From positions 248,001 through 312,000 of the forward strand of contig JACJXP010000001.1 in NCBI GenBank assembly GCA_020636575.1: a stretch of 64,000 nucleotides of DNA, given 5' to 3'. Below the pieces are notes generated by a model. That model did no database searches and was not told the DNA's origin. It saw nothing but the letters and a program-made list of their open reading frames with translations. Below, piece after piece: positions 1 to 9,085 of the stretch (position 1 is its first letter; every line of letters begins with the position of its first letter). Made by a program: the position numbers and the translations under genes. The stretch is from Chitinophagales bacterium (GTDB lineage: Bacteria; Bacteroidota; Bacteroidia; Chitinophagales; Chitinophagaceae).

Positions 1-1033
1 TGGATGCTGCAATATTCTGTGCACTTTGATACACATTTGCTTTAGCAGAGTCGGGAAGTAATTCATCCATGTCCTTGAATTGACTCTTCGTACCAATTGA
101 GTCTGCAACCGGTTTTCGCCATTGCGAGTCTAATACACCAGCAAAACGAACCTGCCGGAACATATTATTGACCGTCTGCTCGCTTGTTTTATCAATTTCT
201 TTCTTCAGCGAATCAATTGCTTTACTCAATTGCCTTATACTTAATACTCTTTCACTATTCTTATTCACACTGTCAGCCGTACGGTTTGAAAAACCAAGAG
301 TGCTCAGATCAAACTGCTTATTATATTCATCAAACCTGATCCGTACATACTCGCTGTTTCCCCTGTCATACTGATTTCCTCTTTCCTGGTATCTCCATCC
401 ATCTTTAAGATTGAACTCCAGGAATCTTTTGTTCTCGGTTACCCTCATTACACCGCTTTTGGCGATAATGAAATTATCCTGCAACGGATTGCCTTGTTCA
501 TATACGATCACATCTCGTATTATGCTATCATTCGCTTCTTTCTTACCGATCTTGATCGCAAAACCACTGATCTTATCATAAAAAACCCCTTCTTTCAGAT
601 CAAATGCAGGTTTCGCATAAACAATATCAGCCAGCAATGTTCTGGATTTAAGGTTAGCAACAGGGATCACATAATTGGAAAAAAGAAATGCCACTCCGGC
701 AATAAGTACACTAACGATCAAGAGTGGCCTCATGAAACGAAGCAATGATATACCTGCCGATTTAATGGCTACCAATTCGAAACTTTCACCCAAATTGCCA
801 AAGGACATTAATGAGGATAGAAGAACAGCAAGTGGCAAGGCAAGCGGAACCAATACTGCACTTTGATATAAGATAAACTCAAAAATAACACCTGTGCCAA
901 TACCCTTACCCACGAAATCATCAATATAAAGCCAGAAAAACTGCATGACAAGTACCAGCAGCGTAATAAAAAAAGTGGCCGCAAACGGACCGATGAAGGC
1001 CTTTATAATGAGTTTGTCAAGTTTTTTGAACAC
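1..1033 (-). CDS. LptF/LptG-family lipopolysaccharide export permease (partial, C-terminus outside window)
   Basis: The frame enters from the left edge and runs on the minus strand up to a GTG at 1031-1033. About 344 residues are visible. They begin FKKLDKLIIKAFIGPF, followed by a long hydrophobic span (about residues 12-35), two further spans near 50-75 and 95-120, and then a soluble beta-rich stretch. Three N-terminal helices before a periplasmic jelly-roll is the LptF/LptG plan; these permeases pull lipopolysaccharide from the inner membrane together with the ATPase LptB. The last three helices lie beyond the window. LptF and LptG cannot be distinguished here. Only 13 bases separate its GTG from the divergent gene at 1047, so the two share a promoter region. 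Confidence 0.85.
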   Translation of the reverse strand, partial: MFKKLDKLIIKAFIGPFAATFFITLLVLVMQFFWLYIDDFVGKGIGTGVIFEFILYQSAVLVPLALPLAVLLSSLMSFGNLGESFELVAIKSAGISLLRFMRPLLIVSVLIAGVAFLFSNYVIPVANLKSRTLLADIVYAKPAFDLKEGVFYDKISGFAIKIGKKEANDSIIRDVIVYEQGNPLQDNFIIAKSGVMRVTENKRFLEFNLKDGWRYQERGNQYDRGNSEYVRIRFDEYNKQFDLSTLGFSNRTADSVNKNSERVLSIRQLSKAIDSLKKEIDKTSEQTVNNMFRQVRFAGVLDSQWRKPVADSIGTKSQFKDMDELLPDSAKANVYQSAQNIAAS

Positions 1034-1046
1034 TTATCTTTAATCT

Positions 1047-1661
1047 ATGATTCCGGCAAAATTAAAGCTTTCCAAAGAGGAGAAAGAACTCATTAGTGAT
1101 GCGAATGTGATTTTAACAAAGAACATGATTCTTAAAAAAACTGAAAGCCTGCTTGGGCATCTCAGTGAACAGCAAATCGCTTACACAAAAAAAGAGAAAT
1201 CTACATTCCCGGAAGAGATATTAAAACTACCTCCTAAGATCTCCAAAGGTGAAAACTACCTTGGTCTTCCTTATCGGGTATTAGATTATCCCCGTTTTTT
1301 TGACAACAAAGACATCTTCATGGTTCGTACCATGTTCTGGTGGGGAAATTTCTTTAGCGTAACTATTCAACTGGCAGGCAAGTACAAAACTACTTTTGAA
1401 AAAAAGCTACAGGAAAGATGGCCTGAGTTACAAGAAAATGGAATTTACTTCTGCATCAACGAAGACCCGTGGCAACATCATTTTGAAAATGCCAATTATT
1501 TGCCCTGTTCAGATATTACATTAGATCAACTGGAGAGCTACCTGGGTAAAACAGATTTCTTGAAAATGGCTATAAAAGAAGATCTTGATACCTGGGAAAA
1601 TGCCCGGGAAATCCTTTTTGCCCATTTTACATCATTATCCAAAATAGTTGCTGAAAGTTAA
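1047..1661 (+). CDS. Conserved-looking hypothetical protein, 204 aa
   Basis: I do not recognise this family. The protein is soluble: no signal peptide or membrane segment is visible. It is rich in aromatic residues in the middle (a VRTMFWWGNFF stretch near residue 92) and has an INEDPWQHHFE segment near residue 138 with two adjacent histidines. Codon use resembles its neighbours and the frame is uninterrupted over 204 codons, so it is probably real. It is divergent from the LptF/G gene, and its stop overlaps by four bases the stop of the convergent START-like gene. No function is proposed. Confidence 0.7.
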   Translation: MIPAKLKLSKEEKELISDANVILTKNMILKKTESLLGHLSEQQIAYTKKEKSTFPEEILKLPPKISKGENYLGLPYRVLDYPRFFDNKDIFMVRTMFWWGNFFSVTIQLAGKYKTTFEKKLQERWPELQENGIYFCINEDPWQHHFENANYLPCSDITLDQLESYLGKTDFLKMAIKEDLDTWENAREILFAHFTSLSKIVAES

Positions 1662-2035
1662 TTGCCCAGGCGATGAAAGAGTTCCTTGACCTGGTAGTCC
1701 CATAACATACTTTGGTCTTTTATCTCTTTCTTATCAGCAAAATCTTTAATGACCAGGATCGTTTGATTGGTGATCTCAGACTTGTCAATACTGAATTCAA
1801 AGTACTCTTCCTTGGGAACATGTAACCAATGGAAACGGATAAACTTATCCTGCTCTTTTTCTAATACCTCTGCTTTATCAGCAGCGCCATTCCAGCCAAA
1901 ATAAAATATTCCGTCTTTTTCGTCCACTTTATCAGCAAACCATTCAGACAGGCCGGAGGGAGTTGCTAAAAACTCATATAATATCGATGGCGAACAGCGA
2001 ACCGGGAATTCAAGGGTGTATAATTGCTTACTCAT
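1658..2035 (-). CDS. START-like domain protein (SRPBCC/AHSA1-type fold)
   Basis: This 125-residue soluble protein starts MSKQLYTLEFPVRCSPSILYEFL and continues with TPSGLSEWFADKV, an opening typical of Bacteroidota START-like proteins related to AHSA1/SRPBCC ligand-binding domains. The length equals a single such domain and no other domain is present. The family folds into a helix-grip cavity that binds hydrophobic ligands, but the ligand is not known and I assign none. The gene converges on the unknown gene at 1047 and its stop region overlaps that gene by four bases. A weak promoter match lies upstream on the minus strand (2066-2095). Confidence 0.75.
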   Translation of the reverse strand: MSKQLYTLEFPVRCSPSILYEFLATPSGLSEWFADKVDEKDGIFYFGWNGAADKAEVLEKEQDKFIRFHWLHVPKEEYFEFSIDKSEITNQTILVIKDFADKKEIKDQSMLWDYQVKELFHRLGN

Positions 2036-2065
2036 CTATTTCTACGCCATAAGGGGCGACGGCTG

Positions 2066-2095
2066 CAATAATAGAGAAATATTGGTTGTGGCAAA
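2066..2095 (-). promoter_or_regulatory. Possible promoter for the START-like gene
   Basis: On the minus strand TTTG (2095-2092) is followed after 18 bases by TATTATTG (2073-2066). This matches the Bacteroidota -33 TTTG and -7 TAnnTTTG pattern with one mismatch in the -7 box. The start codon is about 30 bases downstream. Confidence 0.3.
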
Positions 2096-2346
2096 ATATT
2101 TTACCCTTTATTTTTCCCCTTTTCAGTATTCAATTGGGCTTTATGAAAATAAAACCGGTTTAAAATCGTTAAGAGAAATACAAAAATTTATTTGGCTTGT
2201 ATAGGCAATTTCAATAATTTGCCTTGAAGTTCAATACTTTCTGAACGAAAAACGACATTGTGGTGGGTATTTTTAGAGTATAAGGTTGACCAAAACTTAT
2301 AATTCTTTAACCCTTTAAATACACCAACAAACCCATACCTATGAGC
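2096..2346 (+). other. Rest of the 311-bp gap before rpoD
   Basis: The whole gap between the START-like gene and rpoD is 2036-2346, AT-rich and without a convincing gene. A TATTTTTA (2268-2275) is one base from the -7 consensus and could serve rpoD, but no good -33 element sits at the right distance. A long leader for rpoD is possible. Confidence 0.3.
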
Positions 2347-3216
2347 ATGAGACAACTCAAGATCACGAAGTCTATAACGAATCGTGAATCTCAAAGCCTC
2401 GAAAAGTACCTCCAGGAAATCGGTAAGGTAGAATTAATTACCCCCGAAGAAGAGGTCAAATTAGCCACCTTAATTAAGCAAGGAGATCAAAAAGCATTGG
2501 AAAGGCTTACCAAGGCCAATCTGCGTTTTGTGGTATCTGTGGCAAAACAGTACCAAAACCAGGGTCTTTCACTGCCTGATCTGATCAACGAAGGAAACCT
2601 GGGACTTATTAAAGCTGCTCAGCGCTTTGACGAGACCCGTGGTTTTAAATTCATTTCCTATGCTGTGTGGTGGATCCGTCAAAGTATTTTGCAGGCATTG
2701 GCAGAACAGGCCCGTATCGTCCGTTTACCCCTGAATAAAGTAGGGTTAACCAATCGTATACAAAAAGCCTTTAGCCAGCTGGAACAGCAATACGAAAGGG
2801 AGCCTTCCGCTGAGGAATTGGCTGAAATGCTGGAGATGGACCTTGATGAGGTATCCTCTACGCTTGGCATTAATTCCCGCCATGTAAGTATGGATTCTCC
2901 CCTTTCCGAAGGTGAGGAAAACACATTGATCGATGTGTTGATTAATCCCAATGCAGAAAAAACCGATGGAGAACTTGATCACAACCAGTCATTAAAAACG
3001 GAGATCGACCGCAGCCTCAAATCGTTGACTGAAAGGCAAAAGGAAGTGATCTGTTATTTCTTTGGGATCGGGGTTGACCATCCCATGAGCCTTGAAGATA
3101 TAGGTGAAAAATTCAACCTGACCCGTGAAAGGGTAAGGCAGATCAAGGACAAAGCCATCACAAAGCTTAAAACAAGCACCCGTACGCAGGTTTTAAGAAC
3201 TTATCTCGGAACATAA
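2347..3216 (+). CDS. rpoD: Primary sigma factor RpoD (Bacteroidota short type)
   Basis: Directs RNA polymerase to housekeeping promoters. From the ATG at 2347 the protein has 289 residues and begins [15 protein letters not shown], the usual N-terminus in this phylum, so this start is preferred to the ATG two codons earlier. Region 1.2 ([16 protein letters not shown]), region 2 (the [19 protein letters not shown] and [10 protein letters not shown] segments), region 3 and region 4 with the helix-turn-helix ([19 protein letters not shown]) follow in order. The protein lacks the long region 1.1 and non-conserved insert of E. coli sigma-70, as expected for Bacteroidota, whose sigma reads the TTTG / TAnnTTTG promoters seen throughout this window. 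A hairpin at 3271-3295 probably ends its transcript. Confidence 0.97.
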   Translation: MRQLKITKSITNRESQSLEKYLQEIGKVELITPEEEVKLATLIKQGDQKALERLTKANLRFVVSVAKQYQNQGLSLPDLINEGNLGLIKAAQRFDETRGFKFISYAVWWIRQSILQALAEQARIVRLPLNKVGLTNRIQKAFSQLEQQYEREPSAEELAEMLEMDLDEVSSTLGINSRHVSMDSPLSEGEENTLIDVLINPNAEKTDGELDHNQSLKTEIDRSLKSLTERQKEVICYFFGIGVDHPMSLEDIGEKFNLTRERVRQIKDKAITKLKTSTRTQVLRTYLGT

Positions 3217-3252
3217 ATCAAGATTAATCTGAAATAAATCTTTACACTGTTT

Positions 3253-3260
3253 TATCTTTG
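3253..3260 (+). promoter_or_regulatory. -7 box, probable ffh promoter
   Basis: TATCTTTG is an exact match to TAnnTTTG, 71 bases before the ffh ATG. No clear -33 TTTG sits 18-22 bases upstream. The expected start of transcription lies just before the hairpin at 3271. Confidence 0.5.
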
Positions 3261-3270
3261 CAATTCTTTA

Positions 3271-3298
3271 AAAGTGAACATTATTTGTTCACTTTTTT
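3271..3298 (+). terminator. Rho-independent terminator after rpoD, or hairpin in the ffh leader
   Basis: Perfect 9-bp stem AAAGTGAAC / GTTCACTTT (3271-3279 and 3287-3295) with a 7-base loop and a T-rich tail. It lies 55 bases after the rpoD stop but downstream of the ffh -7 box, so ffh transcripts starting at that box would carry it in the leader. Confidence 0.65.
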
Positions 3299-3330
3299 AT
3301 TGCAGAAAACAGCGTAATATTTTGTGAGAT

Positions 3331-4656
3331 ATGTTTAACAGTTTACAGGAAAGACTTGAATCAGCATTTAAGAATCTTAAAGGACAGGCCCGGATCACGG
3401 AGCTGAATATTGCGTCCACGGTAAAAGACATTCGCCGTGCCCTCGTAGATGCTGATGTGAATTACAAAATAGCCAAAGAATTCACCGATAAAGTGAAGGA
3501 CAAAGCAGTTGGTGAAAAGGTCATTAATTCCATCAGCCCCGGCCAGTTAATGACCAAGATAGTTAAGGATGAGCTGGCTGAATTAATGGGTGGTGAAGAA
3601 GCTGTTTTTGATGCAAAAGGAAATCCTGCCGTTATTCTTATCGCCGGTTTACAAGGTAGCGGTAAAACAACTTTTAGCGGGAAACTGGCCAATTATCTCA
3701 AAACAAAAAAGGCCCTTTCTCCCCTTCTGGTGGCTGGTGACGTATACAGACCCGCTGCAATGGAACAGTTAAGAGTACTGGGGGAGCAAATAGGTGTAGA
3801 AGTTCATATAGAACCTGAAACAAAGGACCCGGTAGTCATCGCTCAAAACGCAATTAAAGAAGCCAGGTCAAAGAATAAAAATGTTGTCATAATAGATACC
3901 GCCGGAAGGTTGGCTGTAGATGAGGTGATGATGACTGAAGTCTCTAATATTAAAAATGCTGTAAGACCCCAGGAGATCCTTTTTGTAGTAGACAGCATGA
4001 CCGGGCAAGATGCTGTGAATACAGCAAAAGCATTTAATGAAAGGCTCGATTTTACTGGCGTTGTGCTAACCAAACTTGATGGTGATACCAGGGGTGGTGC
4101 TGCCATTTCTATTAAATACACAGTCAATAAACCTATCAAGTTCACCAGTAGTGGTGAAAAAATGGATACTCTGGATGTTTTTTACCCCGAGAGGATGGCG
4201 CAGCGTATCCTGGGTATGGGAGATATTACTTCACTTGTAGAAAAAGCCCAGGAACAGTTTGATGAAGTTGCAGCTAAAAAGCTGGAGGCAAAGATCCGGA
4301 AGAATAAATTTGACTTTGCTGACTTTAAGACACAACTGGAAGCCCTGAAGAAGATGGGTAATATGAAAGATATGCTGGGCATGATACCAGGAGTTGGTAA
4401 TAAGGTAAAGGACATTGACATTAATGATGACTCCTTCAAAGGGATAGAGGCCATGATCAATTCTATGACTCCTGAGGAAAGGGAAAATCCCGACTTGATT
4501 GACGGAAGCCGGAAAAAACGCATCGCAAAAGGCTCAGGTAAAGACATTCAGGAGGTTAACAACTTTATGAAGCAGTTTGAGCAAATGAAGGGAATGATGA
4601 AAAACATGAACAAAATGAACATGTTCGGCAAAATGATGCCCGGCATGCGCCGATAA
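3331..4656 (+). CDS. ffh: Signal recognition particle protein Ffh
   Basis: The SRP GTPase binds signal sequences of nascent membrane and secreted proteins together with the 4.5S/SRP RNA and delivers them to FtsY. At 441 residues it has normal length. The N domain (MFNSLQERLESAFKNLKG) is followed by the G domain with the P-loop GLQGSGKTTFSGK near residue 108, DTAGRL near 190 and TKLDGDTRGG near 247. The methionine-rich M domain ends the protein with a run of KGMMKNMNKMNMF type, which forms the signal-sequence and RNA-binding groove. The ATG at 3331 gives the canonical N-terminus. Neighbours rpoD upstream and rpsP downstream are also housekeeping genes. Confidence 0.98.
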   Translation: MFNSLQERLESAFKNLKGQARITELNIASTVKDIRRALVDADVNYKIAKEFTDKVKDKAVGEKVINSISPGQLMTKIVKDELAELMGGEEAVFDAKGNPAVILIAGLQGSGKTTFSGKLANYLKTKKALSPLLVAGDVYRPAAMEQLRVLGEQIGVEVHIEPETKDPVVIAQNAIKEARSKNKNVVIIDTAGRLAVDEVMMTEVSNIKNAVRPQEILFVVDSMTGQDAVNTAKAFNERLDFTGVVLTKLDGDTRGGAAISIKYTVNKPIKFTSSGEKMDTLDVFYPERMAQRILGMGDITSLVEKAQEQFDEVAAKKLEAKIRKNKFDFADFKTQLEALKKMGNMKDMLGMIPGVGNKVKDIDINDDSFKGIEAMINSMTPEERENPDLIDGSRKKRIAKGSGKDIQEVNNFMKQFEQMKGMMKNMNKMNMFGKMMPGMRR

Positions 4657-4675
4657 ATTTCATAGACTTTTAATA

Positions 4676-4706
4676 TTGGGAATCCGGCATTTAGGAGTTA
4701 TATTTG
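4676..4706 (+). promoter_or_regulatory. rpsP promoter
   Basis: ATTGG (TTG at 4676-4678) and a perfect TATATTTG (4699-4706) stand 20 bases apart, matching the Bacteroidota -33/-7 promoter pattern. The rpsP ATG lies 58 bases downstream. This is the cleanest ordinary promoter in the window. Confidence 0.7.
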
Positions 4707-4764
4707 CGCTCTGGTTTCTACCAGACCGAAACAATAATTGTTTAACGCTGTTAAATTTCTATTT

Positions 4765-5223
4765 ATGTCAGCAAAAATCCGTCTTCAAAGACATGGGTCT
4801 AAAAAAAGACCGTTCTATTTCATCGTAGTTGCAGATTCCCGCAGCCCCCGTGATGGAAAATTCATTCAAAAATTAGGCACTTACAATCCTCTTACCGTTC
4901 CGGCTACTATTCAGTTGGATCGTCAAAAAGCATTGGAATGGCTTAATAAGGGAGCTACCCCAACTGATACGGTTCGCCGTATTTTGAGTTTTAAAGGCGT
5001 ATTATACCTGAAGCATTTGCTTCGTGGTGTAACCCTGGGGCTATTTGATGAAGCCACTGCCATGGAAAAATTCACTAAATGGAGTGCCGAGCATGAAGCT
5101 CATGTAAGAAAACGCCAGGAAGAAGCACATCGCCAAAAAAGAGCCAGACGCACAGTTGGGGGTCGCAGACCTGAAAGAAGAACTGAAGAGAAGGCTGAAG
5201 GCGAAAGCAGCGCTGAAGGATAA
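4765..5223 (+). CDS. rpsP: 30S ribosomal protein S16
   Basis: S16 is a small-subunit protein needed for 30S assembly. The start at 4765 gives [20 protein letters not shown], the conserved N-terminus; an upstream in-frame TTG at 4738 would add nine residues not found in the family. The core ([20 protein letters not shown] and the following beta strands) fills about the first 85 residues. The remaining 65 or so form the charged Lys/Arg/Glu extension that Bacteroidota S16 proteins carry, so the 152-residue length is normal for the phylum. It has its own promoter (4676-4706) and ends at a strong terminator (5271-5305) before rimM. Confidence 0.97.
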   Translation: MSAKIRLQRHGSKKRPFYFIVVADSRSPRDGKFIQKLGTYNPLTVPATIQLDRQKALEWLNKGATPTDTVRRILSFKGVLYLKHLLRGVTLGLFDEATAMEKFTKWSAEHEAHVRKRQEEAHRQKRARRTVGGRRPERRTEEKAEGESSAEG

Positions 5224-5270
5224 ACGCATTGCTATTGAAAGGCAGAAAGATCCCCACCTGAAAGTTTATG

Positions 5271-5305
5271 ATCCTGTTTTGTTTATAACGAAACAGGATT
5301 TTTTA
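5271..5305 (+). terminator. rpsP terminator, adjoining the rimM start
   Basis: Stem ATCCTGTTT / AAACAGGAT (5271-5279 and 5291-5299), 11-base loop, then a T run. The T tail runs into TATTTTG (5304-5310), one base short of a -7 box, and the rimM ATG follows five bases later at 5316. Confidence 0.75.
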
Positions 5306-5315
5306 TTTTGCAATT

Positions 5316-5835
5316 ATGACAGGATATATAAAAGCAGGAAAAATAGCAGCTACCCACGGCGTTAAAGGAGAGTTGATCTTCAGGCATAATCTTGGAAAGA
5401 AAACATCGCTAAAAGGATTACAAGCCATTTTTATTGAAGAAAAAAAGGGAGCCTTCTTGCCCTGGTTTATTGAAAAAAAAGCTTTAAGAAACGAAAACGA
5501 AGTGCTGATAAAATTGGAAAAAATAGAAACCCGTGAAGCTGCTTTAAAACTGGTACAGAAAGAAGTTTGGTTAAATGAAGATGACCTGAAGAAATTTGCT
5601 GCAAAATCCTCCCCCGTCAGCCTGCTTGGATATAATATCATTAACAACAATGAAGCTTTGGGTGAGATATTAGAGATCATAGAACAACCACATCAACTCC
5701 TTTGCCGGCTTGAAATAAAAAACAAAGAAGTGCTTATTCCCTTGCATGAAGGATCATTAAAAAAGATTGATCATAAAAAAGAAAGAACTGCAGGTTGATC
5801 TTCCGGATGGATTACTGGACGTTTATCTAGGATAG
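5316..5835 (+). pseudogene. rimM: 16S rRNA processing protein RimM, frameshifted near the C-terminus
   Basis: RimM binds S19 in the 30S head and helps 30S maturation. The N-terminus (MTGYIKAGKIAATHGVKGEL) and the PRC-barrel part (VLIPLHEGSLKKIDHKK) are clear. In the frame read from 5316 the protein stops at 5796-5798 after an aberrant ERTAG tail. One frame over, the same DNA encodes ELQVDLPDGLLDVYLG and a stop at 5833-5835, the normal RimM ending. One inserted or two deleted bases in the A-rich run at about 5774-5790 explain this. Since dinB just downstream and trmD elsewhere show the same kind of damage, a sequence error is more likely than true loss. The trmD gene that often follows rimM is instead at 36.7 kb. 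Confidence 0.85.
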
Positions 5836-5837
5836 CT

Positions 5838-7007
5838 TTGACTGACATTAAGCATTATATAGCCCATTTTGACCTCGACTCATTTTTGTATCTGTAGAGA
5901 TCAGGAACAATCCATCTCACTAAAAGGTAAACCTGTTTTGGTAGGTGGTGGTATGAACGGGGTGTTGTTGCAGCATGTAGCTATGAAGCCAGAAAATATG
6001 GCATTCATTCAGCTATGCCAATGAAAAAAGCAATGCAACTCTGCCCCCATGCTATAGTCACCAATTCCAGCAGGGATCAGTATAGCAAATACTCCCGTTG
6101 GGTCACCGAGATCATTGCATCAAAAGTTCCCCGGTTTGAGAAAGCCAGTATTGATGAGTTCTATATTGACTTAACCGGGATGGATAAGTTTTTTGGTACA
6201 AGCAAATATGCCCGGGAATTGCGTCAGCATATCATGGATGAGACCGGGTTGCCTATCTCAGGAGGACTTTCATCAGCCCGATTTATCAGTAAAATGGCCA
6301 CCAATGAAGCCAAACCAAACGGCTTCCTGGAAATAGCCCATGGAAAAGAAACAGAATTCCTATGGCCGCTGGCGATCGAAAAGATCAATGGTGTTGGCAG
6401 GCAAACAGAACAACATCTTAAAAGCTTTGGAATATATACCATTGAAGATATTGCCAAAACACCCCTCGAACATTTGGAAAAAATTGCAGGGAAATGGGGT
6501 GAAAGTCTATGGCATAAGGCTCATGGAAGGGGAAGTACTGAGATCATTACTGACTGGGAACAAAAAAGCATGAGCCATGAAAATACATTTGATAAAGATC
6601 ATACAGACATTGAGTTCTTACACAAAGAATTGGTGAGATTAACAGAAAAAACAGCATTCGGACTCCGGGAAGATCAAAAAATGACAGGTTGTGTAACGGT
6701 CAAGATCAGGTATTCAGATTTTGAAACAACCTCAAGACAGGAAACAGTTGACTATACTGCCCTGGATGATGTGCTTATTGCCAAAGCCAAGGACCTCTTT
6801 AATAAAACATGGCAAAAGGGCCGACCCGTAAGATTGCTGGGTGTAAGATTCAGCCATATGATCCCGATCAGTATGCAAATGAACTTGTTTGAAAATAATA
6901 TTGAAAAACTGAATCTTTATAAGGCCGTAGATGATATCAAAGAAAGATTTGGTAGTAAATCAGTAACCAAGGCTGTGATATCACCACAAAAAAAAGCAGG
7001 CGGGTAA
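5838..7007 (+). pseudogene. dinB: DNA polymerase IV (Y-family), 5' end broken by several frameshifts
   Basis: Translesion polymerase. From 6015 a clean frame of 330 residues contains the palm and thumb (KASIDEFYIDLTG, the SxDE catalytic motif; ISGGLSSARFISKMATNEAKP; helix-hairpin-helix KINGVGRQTEQHL) and the little finger, ending in AVISPQKKAGG. The first 55 or so residues must be read in shifting frames: YIAHFDLDSF from a TTG at 5838, then VSVEIRNNPS, then LKGKPVLVGGG, then GVVAACSYEARKYGIHSAMP. Breaks fall near 5883-5887 (a T run one base short), 5914-5921 and 5951-5954. The catalytic aspartate sits in the first piece, so without correction the gene would be inactive. Three shifts within 70 bases beside an otherwise intact gene suggest local sequence error. 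Confidence 0.8.
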
Positions 7008-7012
7008 CCTGC
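6988..7012 (-). terminator. Terminator of the lipoprotein gene at 7017
   Basis: Read on the minus strand, GCAGG-TTACCCG-CCTGC is followed by eight T residues. It lies immediately after the stop of the minus-strand lipoprotein gene and overlaps the end of dinB. Confidence 0.6.
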
Positions 7013-7016
7013 CATG

Positions 7017-7559
7017 CTATTTTGTTTTTAATAAAGAGATCAGGTTTCTCCGGTTAATTGTTTGAGGTAGTTGCAATAAGAGCTTATCTCCTTCTGCACC
7101 TAAAACAACATAAGTAAAAGTTATAGGTGAGTCTGATCCTGCAAAACTAAACTCAGGATCTGTATAGGATATCCTGAGCTTGATCCCTTTTGTATCCTCA
7201 TCACCATCTCCTGGTTCATTGTCGATCTTATAGGTTGCAGTAAAATTTGTATCCTTTTTAAACAAGGTGACTACTGAATCATTTACAAATTTCAGTGCAA
7301 ATTTCTTTTGTTCCGCCGCAGCATCCTTTGCATATTTCTCTTTTTCCTTATCAATATCTATCCATTCCATTTCAGTCTTATCATTGATTGTGATATTACT
7401 AAAGAAACCTGTTCTTTCTGTTATAAACTCTTTTGCCCTGAGGAAATCTTTTACTTCCTCTACAGAAACCGGCTTTTGAGGAAGCTGGTCGGAAGAGTTA
7501 TCAGAACAAGAGTATATAAAAAAAGACATTAAAATGGTTGCACAAAGAAATCGAAGCAT
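7017..7559 (-). CDS. Hypothetical lipoprotein, 180 aa
   Basis: The family is not recognised. The N-terminus MLRFLCATILMSFFIYSCS is a lipoprotein signal with lipobox IYSC at residues 15-18, followed by a serine/aspartate-rich linker. The mature part is acidic and lysine-rich and probably beta-structured, with an NDSVVTLFKKDTNFTATYKI segment and a final LLLQLPQTINRRNLISLLKTK. It is likely tethered to the outer or inner membrane facing the periplasm. The gene is convergent with dinB and has its own minus-strand terminator. No operon partner is visible. Confidence 0.65.
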   Translation of the reverse strand: MLRFLCATILMSFFIYSCSDNSSDQLPQKPVSVEEVKDFLRAKEFITERTGFFSNITINDKTEMEWIDIDKEKEKYAKDAAAEQKKFALKFVNDSVVTLFKKDTNFTATYKIDNEPGDGDEDTKGIKLRISYTDPEFSFAGSDSPITFTYVVLGAEGDKLLLQLPQTINRRNLISLLKTK

Positions 7560-7704
7560 TATAAAGGGTGTTTAATTTAAAATTCCTGCAAAAGAAAAAA
7601 ATTATAGCAATAATTAATACCCTCATTATGGTATTTTTTATTGCAGCGGAACAAAGTCAGAATCCATTATCTTTATCGCCATTACCTAATAAAAAAAAGT
7701 TGAC

Positions 7705-9069
7705 ATGAAAGCCTGGAAAGAATATCAGGAGAAAAATAAAGATCGCTTTTTAAACGAAATGCTTGATCTGCTTCGCATCCCTTCTGTTAGTGCAAAAAGT
7801 GAGCATAAAGAGGATATGAAAAAATGTGCCGATGCAGTTAAAAAAAGTCTGCTTGCTGCTGGCTGCGATAAAGCGGAAGTAATGGCGACTGATGGGCACC
7901 CGGTGGTTTTTGGTGAAAAAATTACGGATCCCTCAAAACCAACAGTATTGATTTATGGGCATTATGACGTACAACCACCAGAACCGCTGGAACTTTGGAA
8001 TAGTGGCCCTTTTGACCCGGTTATAAAAGATGGAAAAGTATTTGCCCGGGGATCCGCTGATGACAAAGGGCAATTTTATATGCATGTAAAGGCCCTGGAA
8101 GTAATGTCACAAACAGACAGCCTCGTTACCAATGTAAAGTTCCTGATCGAAGGAGAAGAAGAGATAGGCTCACCCAGCCTGGAAAAATTTGTTGCATCTA
8201 ATAAAGAATTGCTTAAATGCGACATCATACTTATTAGCGATAGTGCTCTTTTAAGTATGCAATCCCCTTCCCTGGATGTAGGCATGAGAGGCTTAAGCTA
8301 TATCGAAGTGGAAGTTACCGGTGCGAACCGGGATCTGCATAGTGGAACCTATGGTGGTGCTGTTGCAAACCCGATTACGATCTTAGCGAAAATGATCGCC
8401 GGTTGCCATGACGAGAATAACCATATCACCATCCCCGGTTTTTATGATGATGTACTGGAATCAAGTAAAGAGGAAAGGGAATTACTCAATAAAGCTCCTT
8501 ATAATGAGCAGGAGTACAAAGATGAATTAGGCGTAAAAGAATTGTGGGGTGAAAAAGGATATACAACTTATGAAAGAACCGGAATAAGACCTACACTTGA
8601 ATTAAACGGCATTTGGGGTGGCTATACAGGCGAGGGAGCAAAAACAGTATTACCTTCCAAAGCTTATGCGAAAATCTCAGCAAGATTGGTACCCAATCAA
8701 TCTTCACATAAAATAACTGAGATACTATTAGAATATTTTAAATCCGTTGCACCGGATTGTGTAGAAGTAAAGACCATGCTGCATCATGGTGGCGAACCTT
8801 ATCTAACACCAATTGATAGTAAAGGATACCAGGCCGCATCCAAAGCAGTTGAAACAACATTCGGAAAGCAACCGATACCGGTAAGAGGAGGAGGAAGCAT
8901 TCCGATCTGTTCTATTCTCGAAAAAGAACTGGGTGTAAAAATTGTTTTTATGGGCTTTGGTCTGGACAATGATAATTTGCACAGCCCCAATGAAAAATTC
9001 AATCTTGAGAATTACTTCAAGGGTATTGAAACCATCCCTTACTTTCATAAATATTTCTCAGGGTCCTGA
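7705..9069 (+). CDS. M20-family dipeptidase/carboxypeptidase
   Basis: A 454-residue cytosolic metallopeptidase of the M20 (ArgE/DapE/CPG2) superfamily, closest in layout to the CNDP-type dipeptidases. Metal and catalytic motifs are present: LIYGHYDVQPPEP (zinc His and Asp near residue 81), ARGSADDKGQFYMH (bridging Asp near 114), LIEGEEEIGSPS (catalytic Glu-Glu near 148), SDSALLS, and the dimerisation domain beginning VTGANRDLHSGTYGG. A C-terminal metal histidine lies in DNDNLHSPNEKF. No signal peptide is present. The gene stands alone between a lipoprotein gene and the convergent DPP-IV-like gene, with which it shares a bidirectional terminator. The exact dipeptide substrate cannot be read from sequence. 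Confidence 0.9.
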   Translation: MKAWKEYQEKNKDRFLNEMLDLLRIPSVSAKSEHKEDMKKCADAVKKSLLAAGCDKAEVMATDGHPVVFGEKITDPSKPTVLIYGHYDVQPPEPLELWNSGPFDPVIKDGKVFARGSADDKGQFYMHVKALEVMSQTDSLVTNVKFLIEGEEEIGSPSLEKFVASNKELLKCDIILISDSALLSMQSPSLDVGMRGLSYIEVEVTGANRDLHSGTYGGAVANPITILAKMIAGCHDENNHITIPGFYDDVLESSKEERELLNKAPYNEQEYKDELGVKELWGEKGYTTYERTGIRPTLELNGIWGGYTGEGAKTVLPSKAYAKISARLVPNQSSHKITEILLEYFKSVAPDCVEVKTMLHHGGEPYLTPIDSKGYQAASKAVETTFGKQPIPVRGGGSIPICSILEKELGVKIVFMGFGLDNDNLHSPNEKFNLENYFKGIETIPYFHKYFSGS

Positions 9070-9085
9070 TAACATTCACAATATT

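Noticed and set aside
5838..6014. A short DinB starting at the ATG at 6015 as a genuine truncated protein
   Set aside because: The missing N-terminus with the catalytic Asp is still encoded just upstream in shifted frames, so the gene is broken or mis-sequenced rather than naturally short.
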